Below are positions 1 through 10,150 of a stretch of 64,000 bases of DNA, in pieces. A program made the position numbers and the translations under genes. The stretch spans positions 682,001 to 746,000 of the forward strand of contig CM034241.1 of NCBI GenBank assembly GCA_019916065.1, given 5' to 3'. This stretch comes from Vitellaria paradoxa (lineage: Eukaryota > Streptophyta > Magnoliopsida > Ericales > Sapotaceae). The notes beneath the pieces are model-generated. The model was not told the DNA's origin. It did not search any database and saw only the letters and a list, made by a program, of their open reading frames with translations. Within the stretch, counting starts at the first letter, position 1, and each line of letters opens with the position of its first letter.

Positions 1-1638
1 TGCACCAAGCCGTGGCTTCCCACAAACTCCAACAATCAATACCTTGTTTCTATCTTGAGTGCAGCAAACACAGATCAAAGGCTTCATTTTTGCGCCCTTC
101 TCCCGCAAAGCATCCATCAGAAAATAACCAAATTTAGTTAAAGCCTGGGGGTAACCCAACAGCTTAGTATCTGCTGAATCTTCAAGTTTTACCCACCTGA
201 ATTTACTCCCACTTCTTATAGATCCCTTCTTGGTTATTGCTGCACTTCCTTGTCTGAGAATTGCCCTCTGTATCTTGATGGCATGTCGCATCCCAATTTC
301 CACCTTCTCAAGTTTGCTCAAGGATAATGCATCATAAGCCACCCCAAACTGCTTAGAAGCACAGGAGCCATCAGATTCAATAAATGACTCCAGAAGTGCT
401 GTTACTCCATACACCACATCTGCTGCAGAAATTCTCGAACTATACCCATGTAGCAGACAGAAACCTCTGTAGTAGAAATCAGTTAGCCCATACTCAGGTA
501 AAAACTCCTCAAACTCAACCTTCATCTTCCTTTTTATCTCAACTTTCATGTACTGAAACTTCTGTTTACAGTCTTCGAGCGGAAATCCCATTCTAGCAAG
601 TAGAAGCATTAACTTTTTTATTCCATTGTCACTCCATGTCTTCAATTTAGTTGCAATGTAGGAGGAGCAAAGCATTGAATCAAACAAGTTCCACTCTTGC
701 AGCAACATTAGCTTTGGCTCATCTTCATATGCAATCCTTGAAGAATCAGGAGCCAAAACCTTTGTCCCATCCTTGAGGGTCACAGTGGTAACAGCATCCA
801 AATTCCCTGAGCTATTAATATGCTGCTCAAGCTCCATCACTCCAGCTTGGTATCTCTCATTTGTTAATCTTTCATGAACAAACTGATCAGTTAAAGCCAC
901 ACAAGAAAGCCATAGCAACTCATTCGTGTTCCTCCTCAAGGAATGGGAGAGATCATACATCAAACATCCAGATGGCTTCCCATGGAAAGTCCCCATAGAA
1001 TAATACTCTTTTTTCAGCTTCCTGAAAAGTTTCACTGGGTCTTTCTCACTTTCTTCCGAAACCCTTCTCCTCTTCTGAGAGCCACCACCATCTTCCTCAT
1101 CACTTTCACTCTCGCTGTCCTCTTCACTACCAGAATCATCTTCAGCCTCATTGTCACTGTTCAAATCACTTGCATTTGCCAAATCCGAAACTGGAACTTT
1201 CAAATCGTAGGCCAAATCAGCCTGGTCCTCATCATCCTGAGTATAGAGCACAACAACACAATCATTTTGGTCACTTAGATTATGCAAGTGAATTGGCCGG
1301 TGACTATCAACCACAAAAACACGCGCAGCAGAACCCAAATTCAGGACCTTTCTCAGATCCCGGTGACAACCCCAATTGATGAGAAGAATCGTGACAGGCT
1401 CATCGGAAGAGCACAAACTGGGGCCAGCGTACTTGTGAATTTCCTTAAAAGTGGATACGGGATAGCACGCGTACCTAACCGAATCGGATTCAAGAACATG
1501 ACCGACGATCTTCAAAGCACAGAGAGAGTCGACATCGGAATTGGACGGGAAAATTAGCAAAGGAGTGGAAGAAGCTGAACCCAAAGCTGACTCGCGCAAT
1601 CGAGCGTAGAACGAGTCGATGCTTTGCTCTCTCACCAT
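1..1638 (-). CDS. CDC45: CDC45, DNA replication initiation factor (3' end cut by window edge)
   Basis: CDC45 is the scaffold of the CMG (CDC45-MCM-GINS) helicase that unwinds DNA at replication forks in the nucleus. One uninterrupted minus-strand frame of 546 codons starts at the ATG at 1638-1636 (MVREQSIDSFYARL) and runs off the left edge. Visible family features are the N-terminal DHH-phosphoesterase-like block with VVDSHRP near residues 120-130, an acidic serine-rich linker followed by basic QKRRR, the conserved YDLSHSLRRNTNELLWLACV stretch and a C-terminal KVLIVGVCGKPRLG. By comparison with plant CDC45 (about 600 residues) roughly 50-60 C-terminal residues are missing. No intron is seen in this part. 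The leader may hold a small intron (about 1779-1881, GT-AG on the minus strand), which is uncertain. Small plus-strand frames over it are shadows. Confidence 0.93.
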   Translation of the reverse strand, partial: MVREQSIDSFYARLRESALGSASSTPLLIFPSNSDVDSLCALKIVGHVLESDSVRYACYPVSTFKEIHKYAGPSLCSSDEPVTILLINWGCHRDLRKVLNLGSAARVFVVDSHRPIHLHNLSDQNDCVVVLYTQDDEDQADLAYDLKVPVSDLANASDLNSDNEAEDDSGSEEDSESESDEEDGGGSQKRRRVSEESEKDPVKLFRKLKKEYYSMGTFHGKPSGCLMYDLSHSLRRNTNELLWLSCVALTDQFVHERLTNERYQAGVMELEQHINSSGNLDAVTTVTLKDGTKVLAPDSSRIAYEDEPKLMLLQEWNLFDSMLCSSYIATKLKTWSDNGIKKLMLLLARMGFPLEDCKQKFQYMKVEIKRKMKVEFEEFLPEYGLTDFYYRGFCLLHGYSSRISAADVVYGVTALLESFIESDGSCASKQFGVAYDALSLSKLEKVEIGMRHAIKIQRAILRQGSAAITKKGSIRSGSKFRWVKLEDSADTKLLGYPQALTKFGYFLMDALREKGAKMKPLICVCCTQDRNKVLIVGVCGKPRLGA

Positions 1639-2067
1639 AGTTACTCAATTTGGTGCCCAAAATGTCAGAAAATCAAAATCTTCTTCAGCAACGGCAATAT
1701 GGAGCTCATGAAAGACCCAAACTCCCAAAAAAAAAAATAAATAAATAAATCGAAGAGGACAATACAGATCAAAACCTGAAAGGGATAGTCATAGTTTTAT
1801 GTTTCAGATAAAGTCACTCTTAGATCAGGCAAAATTATAACAATCGATACATACGCATCTATAGATTAGGGTTCAGGAGTACCTGGAATTGGGATGATTT
1901 TGAGGAAGAAATTTCTTATTTGTAATCTTCTATGATTTAGCTCAGTTGTGCCGATTTTCGAGTGTGTTTGAGAGAGAGATAGAGAGAGAGAGAGAGAGGA
2001 GACCTCCGATTTGGAGCTAGAAACGTTGAATTCCTTTCATATATGAAATTTGAATTTTTTAAAACGA
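1639..2067 (-). other. CDC45 leader and proximal upstream region
   Basis: This stretch upstream of the CDC45 start holds the presumed 5' UTR. A possible leader intron has its donor at about 1881 and its acceptor at about 1779 on the minus strand. A GA/CT microsatellite covers about 1972-1999. No other gene is visible. Confidence 0.5.
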
Positions 2068-2085
2068 CCGCGAAAATTTTGGCGG
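2068..2085. promoter_or_regulatory. Two adjacent E2F-type sites upstream of CDC45
   Basis: TTTCGCGG is read on the minus strand at 2068-2075 and TTTGGCGG on the plus strand at 2078-2085. Both fit the plant E2F consensus WTTSSCSS. They lie back to back about 430-450 bp upstream of the CDC45 ATG. CDC45 is an S-phase gene and E2F control is known for plant replication genes, so a functional pair is plausible but inferred. Confidence 0.55.
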
Positions 2086-2789
2086 TTGATTAATGTTTTT
2101 GGGGCGGCGAAGCGAAGGACGGCTTCCTCTCGTTGCTCTCTGATCACGTGCGTTTGACCAACCACGGTGTCTCCCTGGCGCTGTCCCTGCCCTTGCTGGA
2201 GACAGGAGTGAAGGGCTTTAATGAATTCATATAGGTTGAAAAGGAAGTTTCTTATTTAGGCCCGTTTGCATTAAGAAAAAATAAGGTAAATTGAGGTAAA
2301 ATATGGTTTAAAGTTAATTTGAGTGTCATTTTTTTTTTTTGAAAAGTCATAAATTATGAGAATAATTTTTCAAATTCGTTCCTACGGATTCAAAAAAATT
2401 CACAAAAAATAGTGACATTAGTAATCGTTTGAAAGCTTTCGACATGAAAAATATGATTATATAAAAAATTTATATATTCGGTTAACCTACTTTCAAATTT
2501 TTTTATTTTTTTAGCGAAATATTAAAATTTTTTAAAATTAATGATGGTGAAAAATTTAGAGGTAGAGAGGTTGTTAAAGATTTATAAAGTTTTTAGAATT
2601 TTATTTTATGTCAAACGGGACCTTATTTACTTTTTGATATACTTGGTGATTCTACTCGAATTGTCTCCAAAAATGTTAAAATAAATTGTTTTAATGATAA
2701 AATATTATTTTAATTATAATTAATTAATTTCAATAAAAATATATATTTTAATATGTAGTTATTATTTTTAAAAAATAATTTTAGTTTAA
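2086..2789. other. AT-rich spacer with repeat-like sequence
   Basis: No gene is visible. From about 2257 the sequence becomes very AT-rich and resembles the outer repeat into which the 2790-4381 element inserted. The last eight bases of this stretch (TAGTTTAA, 2782-2789) are the left target-site duplication of that element. Confidence 0.5.
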
Positions 2790-4381
2790 GAGTTTTTTAA
2801 TGAAAATATCTCTCAAACTATCATTCTTTTTTTTATTTGGTCCTTAAACTATTAAATACACTTTTTATATCCTCAAACTATCAAATTTTGTTCTATTTAA
2901 TTCAAACACTAATTCCATCCGTTAAAATTAACGAAAAAATTGTCATGTGCGGGTTCAATAACCTTTTTGACCCTAGCTTAAGGCATAATGGTCAAATTAT
3001 ATTTATTTATTTTTATGAAATGATAATTTATAAATTATTTTGATTATATTATTATTAAAAATAGTTTAATTTAGTAAAAATAAAATTTATTAAATAAAAT
3101 TTAATTATATTATTTGTTAAATAAAATTTAATAAGATATATTTTATGTTAAATTATTAAACTAAATAATTTTTAAATTATTTAATTATATTATTCATTAA
3201 AAGTAATTTAATAAATATATTCCATGTTAAATTAATTAATTAAATCAATAATTGATTGAATTAATTATATTATTTATTAAAAATAATTTAATAAGATATA
3301 TTCAATGTTAAATTAATTAATTAAATCAATTATTGATTAATTTAATTATACTATTTATTAAAAGTAATTTATTAAAATATATTCGATATTAAAATATATC
3401 TTAGTTAGATTATATTATTAATTACATAAAATAGTTTCAGTTGAGTAAAATATTTGAATAAAATAATTTTAATTTTAATATGATGCAACAAAAATAAACA
3501 AAATGTTAAAATTGATGAATGGTTAAAATAGGAAAAAAAAAGAGTGAACACACTTTTTTTTATGTTTTTTTTGTTTAAGTTTTTATTTTTGTTAAATTTG
3601 TTTTGATTTTTTAAAATTAATCAATTATTGATTTATTTAATTAATTTAATATTGAATATTTTATTAAATTACTTTTATTAAATAATGTAATTAAATTAAT
3701 TAAATTAGTCAATAATTGATTTAATTAATTAATTTAATATTGAATATATTTTATTAAATTACATTTATTAAATTAATTAATTAAATTAATCAATAATTGA
3801 TTTAATTAATTTAACATGGAATATATCTGATGAAATTATTTTTAATAAATAATATAATTAAATCAATCAATTATTGATTTAGTTACTTAATTTGATATGG
3901 AGTATATTTCATTAAATTATTTTTAATCAATAATATAACTAAATAATTTATTAAATTATATTTAATAAATTAAATTAATAATATAACTGATTTTGTAAAA
4001 TAATTTAATATAAAATATACTCTATTAAATTATATTTAAAAAAGAATATATTTAAAAAATAATATAATTAAATTATGTTTAATATATTTTTATTTTTACT
4101 GAATTAAAATATTTTTAATAAATAATATAATTAAAATAATTTATAAATTATCATTTCATAAAAATAAAGAAATATGGTTTGACCATTATGTTTTGAATAT
4201 GGTCAAAAAAGTTATGTAACTCACACATGACAATTTTCCGTTAATTTTATTAGATGGAGTTAGTATTCAGATCAAATAAAATAAAATTTGATAGTTCAAG
4301 GATATAATAGATACATTTGATAGTTTGAGAACCAAATAAAAAAAAAAAGATAGTTTGAGAGATATTTTCATAAAAAACTCA
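2790..4381. mobile_element. Foldback (long inverted repeat) DNA transposon, non-autonomous
   Basis: A 1.59-kb element has long imperfect inverted arms. About 270 bp at the left end (2790-3060) is the reverse complement of the right end (about 4110-4381), including GAAAATATCTCTCAAACTAT, and the AT-rich interior continues the palindrome loosely. An 8-bp duplication TAGTTTAA flanks it at 2782-2789 and 4382-4389. Removing the element and one copy joins the flanks into a sequence resembling a related repeat at about 3420-3500. No coding capacity is seen. An 8-bp duplication fits the hAT superfamily, but the arms are far longer than usual, so the class is uncertain. Confidence 0.75.
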
Positions 4382-4915
4382 TAGTTTAATAAAGTATTTG
4401 AATAAAATACTAAATTTTAATTTAATACAACAAAAATGAACAAAGTGTAAAAATTAACAAAATGTTTATAGAAAACAAAATGAGAGTGAAACATTTGTTT
4501 TTTTTTCTTTTTTGTTTACATTTTTTTGTTTAAATTTTTATTTTCTTGCTAACAAAAAAATAAAAATAAATTTATCAAATACATTTTTTATTGTTAATTT
4601 TTTAAAATTTATAAACATAAATATTACCAAACAAGCCTAATACACCCCATCCAATTATATTTTAAACTTCTCAAGCACCTAAATTTTTCAAACTTATCTA
4701 CATTGGCTTGCAAAAAAAAAAAAATAGAAGGTTAGGGCTGCGGGAGTGCCCCTGTTCACGCGTGCTATACTTCGATATTTGCAACTTTATTGCAATTTTA
4801 GCGTAACCAATATGAGCTATAATTCTATCAATATTTTTTGTTTTCGTAGATATATAATTTTTCCTAAATCGAATTCAATTTTCTGCACAATTCTTTAAAT
4901 TGGTTTAATTAAGGC
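4382..4915. repeat. AT-rich repeat remnant right of the foldback element
   Basis: The stretch to about 4640 resembles parts of 3420-3600 and 31550-31780, sharing AATACAACAAAAATGAAC-type sequence and purine/pyrimidine runs. It ends near 4640 in CCAAACAAGCC, which looks like the TIR of a MITE-type repeat. No gene is present. Confidence 0.45.
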
Positions 4916-5992
4916 GTGGTAGGTCAGAGAGACCCAAATGGGAGCAGACCATATACTGCTAAAATTTACAATTAATCTTTTTTTTTTTTCCCTTTTGTAC
5001 TTGATTTTGTTATAAGATGGAAAAAGTATGAATTAGTTTTTCTTGGCGCAAGATTCGATAGGCATTACCAGTGAATGTGATGAGCTAGATAGTTGATGCA
5101 GTTACTGATGTTATTGGATTTGGAACCGTGGAAACACTCTGCAAAGCTTTCTGGCAAGCAACAATTGGAGGACAATTTTGTAAACCAGAACGGGAAACTG
5201 AAGAAAATAATTCCTGAATGATTGGAACTCTGGTAAACAAGACTCGTGACATGTCTTAAACAATCAACCTTTTTGGAAGTATCACTGTTATAGAGGACTC
5301 GTATGATGTTTGAATATATTTCATGGACAAATTTCTTTATCTCGATGTTAATTTTGTCTAAAATTTCACCTCAAGACTTTTTTATTTAAACAATTTAGAG
5401 TTTGAACTTTTCATTACTCCTCTTTTTTTTTTTTTTTTTTTTTTTTTGTTAAGGTAATTCCTCTTTTTTTTTTTTTTTTTTAGATAATCCAAAACTCCAC
5501 TACTTTATCATAATCCTCAACGGACCGTTTAGTCAATGGATAAACTGGGTGTATATGCACCACTTCCCTTTCACATCCCGGATGAATAAGGAATTGAACT
5601 CAGGTAAGCATTACACTATGGAGAACAAACTCACGTGCCACTCGAGTTAACCCTTAGAGCAACTTTTCATTACTTGCAATGTCCCCTTCACTAATTTTTT
5701 TTGTTAGGTTAACTGGGCAACTAACACAAATTTCAGGGGTAATAAAGTTATTGAAGAGGCATTTCAACTGGGGAAAAGATCAAGTTCTTATTTGTCATAA
5801 TTGAAAAAAACCAAAAAAAAAAAAAAAAAAGGTCTTAAAGTGATATTCTGTATAAAGTTTGGCGAGCAAAGTAGAATTTAGTTGTATGTTGACAAAAGCT
5901 AATGAACTCCTACACACAAACCAAAGAATAAAAACAAGCAGTGTTACAGCCATCAAGGTGTCCAAGAGCCTGGGGCCTTGGGCTCAGAACAT
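4916..5992 (+). repeat. Duplicated block, left copy (inverted partner at 53096-54234)
   Basis: Most of this block is the reverse complement of 53096-54234. Matching landmarks in order are the GGTCAGAGA segment near 4921, TACTGCTAAAATTTACA, TTCTTGGCGCAAGATT, GCAAAGCTTTCTGG, GACAATTTTG plus AAACCAGAAC, AAACAATCAACC, TTTGAATATATTTCATGGAC, TCTTAAAGTGATATT and GACAAAAGCTAA, then the sequence around the receptor-kinase stop codon. The copies differ by scattered substitutions and by insertions private to each, such as a SINE here. The block covers the 3' end and downstream region of the receptor-like kinase. Confidence 0.85.
5419..5660 (-). mobile_element. tRNA-derived SINE with target-site duplication
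   Basis: The 242-bp insertion is flanked by a 14-bp direct repeat, AACTTTTCATTACT, at 5405-5418 and 5661-5674. Read on the minus strand it starts with a tRNA-like head (ACTCGAGTGGCACG as a possible A box, GAGTTCAATTCC as a B box) and ends in long poly-A stretches. The partner block at 53 kb lacks it and shows a single uninterrupted target, which serves as an empty site. Confidence 0.8.
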
Positions 5993-6060
5993 ACAAACCA
6001 AAGAATAAACAAGCAGTGTTACAGCCATCAAGGTGTCCAGGACCTTGGGCTTCTGAGCTT
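5920..6060 (-). repeat. 77-bp tandem duplication of the receptor-kinase 3' end
   Basis: The sequence from CCAAAGAATAAA through GGTGTCCA occurs at 5921 and again at 5998, a period of 77 bp. The inner copy carries the real last codons and stop of the receptor-like kinase. The outer copy repeats the terminal codons and stop region in the 3' UTR. The 53-kb duplicate matches the outer copy best. Confidence 0.8.
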
Positions 6061-8713
6061 GATATCCTCCGATGAAGGCCTGTTCACAAAGTCAGAAAGT
6101 TGGAGTTCCTCAATCATCCTAACAACTTGGTCCATCTTGGGCCTCATATCTGGCACCTTCTCTACGCAGGCCAACGCAATCTGAAGCATCTGCATCATCT
6201 CTTCTTCAATATTTGGATACTTCATCAGCTCCACATCAAACACCTCAGCTGTCCATTCCTCCCTAACAACAGATTGAACCCATCTTGGTAGATCAACCAC
6301 ATCATCGTGCCCTGTTGACTGCACTGGTGCTTTCCCTGTCAGCGTCTCGAGGAGGAGGACACCGAAGCTGTAAACATCTGATTTTTGAGTATATTTCCTT
6401 GTTTCAACCACCTCTGGGGCTCGATAGCCTGCAATTCTAGAGGGAACAGTAGGGAAGCCCACGAGAGGGGCTAGGCCGAAATCAGAAATGCAGCCGTGGA
6501 GTTCTTGGGTGAAGAGGATGTTGGAGGATTTTATGCTTCCGTGTGTGAATTTCCCACCGCCAGCAGAATGGATATGGGCAATGCCCCTTGCGGCTTCAAG
6601 GCAGACCTGTACTCTGGATTCCCAGTCAAGAATTCTCCCGGTGCCCCGGTTTCCTATACTTGTTCAAATACAAAATGCGATGAAGATTATCATTCGTTAA
6701 ATATACAAGTAAATGCCAAATGGAACAATAAGACTTTCTATTAAATTGGTCTAGAGTCGCTCAATGGAGTCAAGTTCATTTTGGATGGAACTGTATGTTT
6801 CTGCATTTTGAATACGTTATGAAGTATATTCTTGCATTAAAACAGATATAGAATGCCTTCTCTTTTCTATAAATGCCTTTTCTTTTCTATATCCTACAAT
6901 TCTATAGCATTTATAAAGCAGCGTCAAACATCTACTTGTGAATGTCAAAAGAGTTAATTACCCCCCCCCCCAAAAAAAAAAGAATTGTCATAAGAGTTAC
7001 ATGCATTTAGATAAGATGCTGCTCTGCCTAACAATCTCATATTCATTTTATGCATAATTTGAGTCAATGCCTGTTTCAAGGTCATTTGCTCAATGGTAAG
7101 AAGCCAAAGGTTCTTAGATGCGCATATTTAATTTTAAACAGGAATTGGTGAGAAGTAGTTGATTCATACTTTAAGATGATTTACTTTAAGATGATTTATT
7201 ATGAAGTGCTGCAGATAGAGATACTTGTCCCAAAAAGAGATGCTGAAAAATGAAAATATATACTACTAACGAAATATATATAAAAGGGGGGGGGGGGGGA
7301 GAACAACCACATACCATGTAATTGTGTTGACAAGCTACCAACGAACATGTAATCATAGACCAGAAGTTTCTCATCTTTGGAATGAAAATAAGCACGAAGA
7401 GGGACAATATTTGGGTGCTGACCTACCATGGCCACTATCTCCATCTGTTGTTCAAACTCTCTTTCACCAACCACCACTTCCTTCAGCCTCTTAACAACCA
7501 CCACTGTTCCCTCTTCCAAAGTAGCCTTGTAACTTGTCCCATAGCTCCCCTTTCCCATAACTTCAGCAGACGCACTCAACAAATCCTCGAGGTCAAAATT
7601 ATACCTGCCTTGAAAGAAAACCAATTTGTTTTTTTCGGATTCCTGCACCCCACTGCTGAAATCCTCCTTGGCCTTCTCACCCATTCCACCACTGTGCGCG
7701 TTCTTTTTCAGCACACTGCCATTGTCACCATCTTTTTTCTTCAAACACCGTAGCATAACAATGAGAACAAGAACAAATGGCACTGCAGAACCCAAAATTG
7801 CAATAGCAATAATAGCTCCCGCTGTCAGTTTCTTCTTGGCTCTTTGTTTTTGAGGGACTATTGGCGAAGATGGCAAGAAAGTTGGAGAAGGTAACGGTGG
7901 CAAAGAAGTTGGGGAAGGAGGTGGTGGCACTGGCAAGGATGTTGGGGAAGTACTAGGAGAAAGTGGCAAGGATGTTGGGGAGGGACTAGGAGACGGTGAG
8001 GGGCTCATGGGGCACTGCTTGAGTGGTAACCCACATAACATAGAGTTCCCTTCAAAAGAGGAAGAAGGAAATTTCTGAAGGGAGGATGGGACTGAGCCAT
8101 TCAGGCGGTTGTAGCTCAAATTAAAATGCTCAAGGTTTGGGAGATTGAGATTGGGAATGGGACCGGTGAGGGAATTTTGCTGGAGGTTCAATCCAGTAAG
8201 ATATGTCAAATTCTGAACTGAGTTTGGAATACTGCCCGTGAAGGAATTAAAGGAGAGATCGAGAAAGTTGAGCTGGGGGGAGAGAGAGGAAGGAATATTG
8301 CCCGAGAAGTGATTCTGTTGGAGATATACATAGCGGAGGGAGGGAAGGGAAATAATGTCCGGTGAAAGAATTCCACTGAGGTGGTTGGATCGAAGGCTGA
8401 GGAGAGTAAGAGCATCCAGCTTCCCAAGGGTGCGAGGTGGAATTGGACCGGATAATCCAACACCAGGGAGGCGGAGAGCAATTACGTGAGTGGCGTTTGA
8501 GTCACAAGAGACACCGACCCAAGAGGTGCAAATTGGTGAATTAGAATTCCAGTTGAGCTTTCGGCCATGATGGACCACGGCAGCAAAACGGAGGAGGGCT
8601 TGTTTCTCTACATAGAGGTTAGCAGTAATAGTTGTTTGGGAGACTAACAAAAACAGGAATAGGAGGAAAGGTAATGGTGCATAAGAAGAAGAGTACTGTA
8701 GCCTCAGCCTCAT
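6028..8713 (-). CDS. LRR receptor-like kinase, probably catalytically inactive (At5g58300 type)
   Basis: Two exons, 8713-7315 and 6653-6028, join across a GT-AG intron into 674 residues with the reading frame kept. In order: signal peptide (about 1-31), LRR N-cap with SWVGVSC, five or so leucine-rich repeats (75-225), a Ser/Pro-rich juxtamembrane stretch (236-287), one membrane helix (about 297-323) and a kinase-like domain (about 385-660). The glycine loop (GKGSYG, 387-392), the lysine in VVVVKRL (408), DFG (524-526) and APE (545-547) remain. The catalytic HRD is HGS (504-506), so the general base aspartate is missing and phosphotransfer is unlikely. The family is described as 'probable inactive receptor kinase At5g58300'. 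It would sit in the plasma membrane and signal through partners. The ligand is unknown. Confidence 0.92.
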
Positions 8714-9545
8714 GGAATTAAAAGTTGTTGGCTTTTTGGGTGGGTGTATGTGTGTGTTTGAGATATTGGATCGATGATTATTGTTACCAAAGTCTGATTA
8801 GTCCCAGCAATTCAATTCTTCTTGTTGACCTGCTGGTACAGAAATGGAATATAATGCATGGCAATTGATCATTTCCCCCTTCCCTCTCCTACTCCTACAA
8901 CCATGATGGAATAATGGTAGCTGAGCTAGCATATAGAAATACACGCGCGCGCGCGCGCGCGCGCGCACACACACACACACACACACAAAAGCAGTAATTA
9001 ATACACATAGATTACACAACAGAAAGAAAGAACTCTCTCCATTTTTTTTGCAGAAAGCGGTGAATGGTTAATTTTATATTGCAGTTTGTTTGGTGCTCCA
9101 TTCTTATCATTTCCAGTAGGATTTTAATTTAAGCTCTAATTTTCCCAGTAACCACAAGAAGGTGAATAACCTAATGACATTCCCTTCAATGAAGCTCATG
9201 CTTTTGCTGCTTCTACAAATTACTACTAGTACCAACTATTACCAAGCAAATGAAGAACTTGTGCAAAATTACGAAAATTGTAAAGGAGCATGTCACAATA
9301 TAATTCACATCACATGTATGTACTCCTAAAAAAATGTATTTTAACCTGTATATATAGAAAGAGAGAGAGATACCAGACCTAAATTTCTCCTTTGTGCGTG
9401 TAATGGTCTGGAAATGTGTGAGCTCGTAGAAACTGCGCAATCAGCAGAAGCTTTAGAAAGCAGAAACAAGGAGAGAGAGAGAGAGAGAGAGAGCCCCTCT
9501 GTTGTTCGTCTCTAGTCTAATCTCTGAGACAGAGAGAGAGAGCAA
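8714..9545 (-). promoter_or_regulatory. Upstream/leader region of the receptor-like kinase, with microsatellites
   Basis: No coding exon is seen. A compound (GC)n(CA)n tract covers 8943-8986, and a GA tract covers about 9470-9493 with further GAGAG near 9530. Related Arabidopsis genes can have leader introns, and this region could hold a non-coding first exon, but I cannot define it. Confidence 0.4.
8943..8986. repeat. Compound dinucleotide repeat (GC)n(CA)n
   Basis: About 23 bp of alternating CG runs straight into about 20 bp of alternating CA, giving over 40 bp of strictly alternating purine-pyrimidine, about 230-270 bp upstream of the receptor-like kinase start. Confidence 0.95.
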
Positions 9546-9663
9546 AAAAAGCAATGGATTCAAAGGTTTAAAAAGGCTTCAAATTGAGTAGAAAATTTTT
9601 AGCGGCTTCTCCGTCAAGCAAACGGAGAAGGACGTAGATCTCGATGGACAGTAATACACTTGT

Positions 9664-9695
<32 letters not shown>

Positions 9696-10150
9696 TGAAC
9701 ATATATGTATATAAATTCTCCTATTTCTAGGCTTTTGCCAATTTCTGTGTCTGAAACCTTTGGAACTCAGACGACGACTACAACCAATTTTTTTTTTTTT
9801 TAAAGACGATTACGTTCTCATAATGAAGTAGTTGAAAGTCCATCTAGTTGGTTAAGAAAAAAACAAAAAGGCCGCCTCGATTAAAGAAAATGAGCAGGCA
9901 ATCGTAGCAATGCTATATTAATTCGATAATATTAATTTAGAATCGTTAAATTTTTAATTAATAGTTCAAATATATTTATATTAAATTCCAATTCAACGAT
10001 ATTTATTACAAAACATGTAGCTGAGACAGCCCCCAAATCCGAATGAAAAGATTGACTCTCGGAGAGAGAGAGAGAGAGAGCACGCGCTGACAAGTTTTAT
10101 TTTTGGTCGCCTCGGGATTATTCACTTCTGTTTGCTGGCTGTCTACCACT
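9546..10150. other. Intergenic spacer
   Basis: No gene is recognised. The stretch holds a TA microsatellite at about 9664-9686, poly-T runs and a GA tract at about 10058-10080. Confidence 0.5.

Noticed and set aside
943..1557. Plus-strand open frames of 69-111 codons
   Set aside because: They lie antisense to the strongly recognisable CDC45 frame and show no homology.
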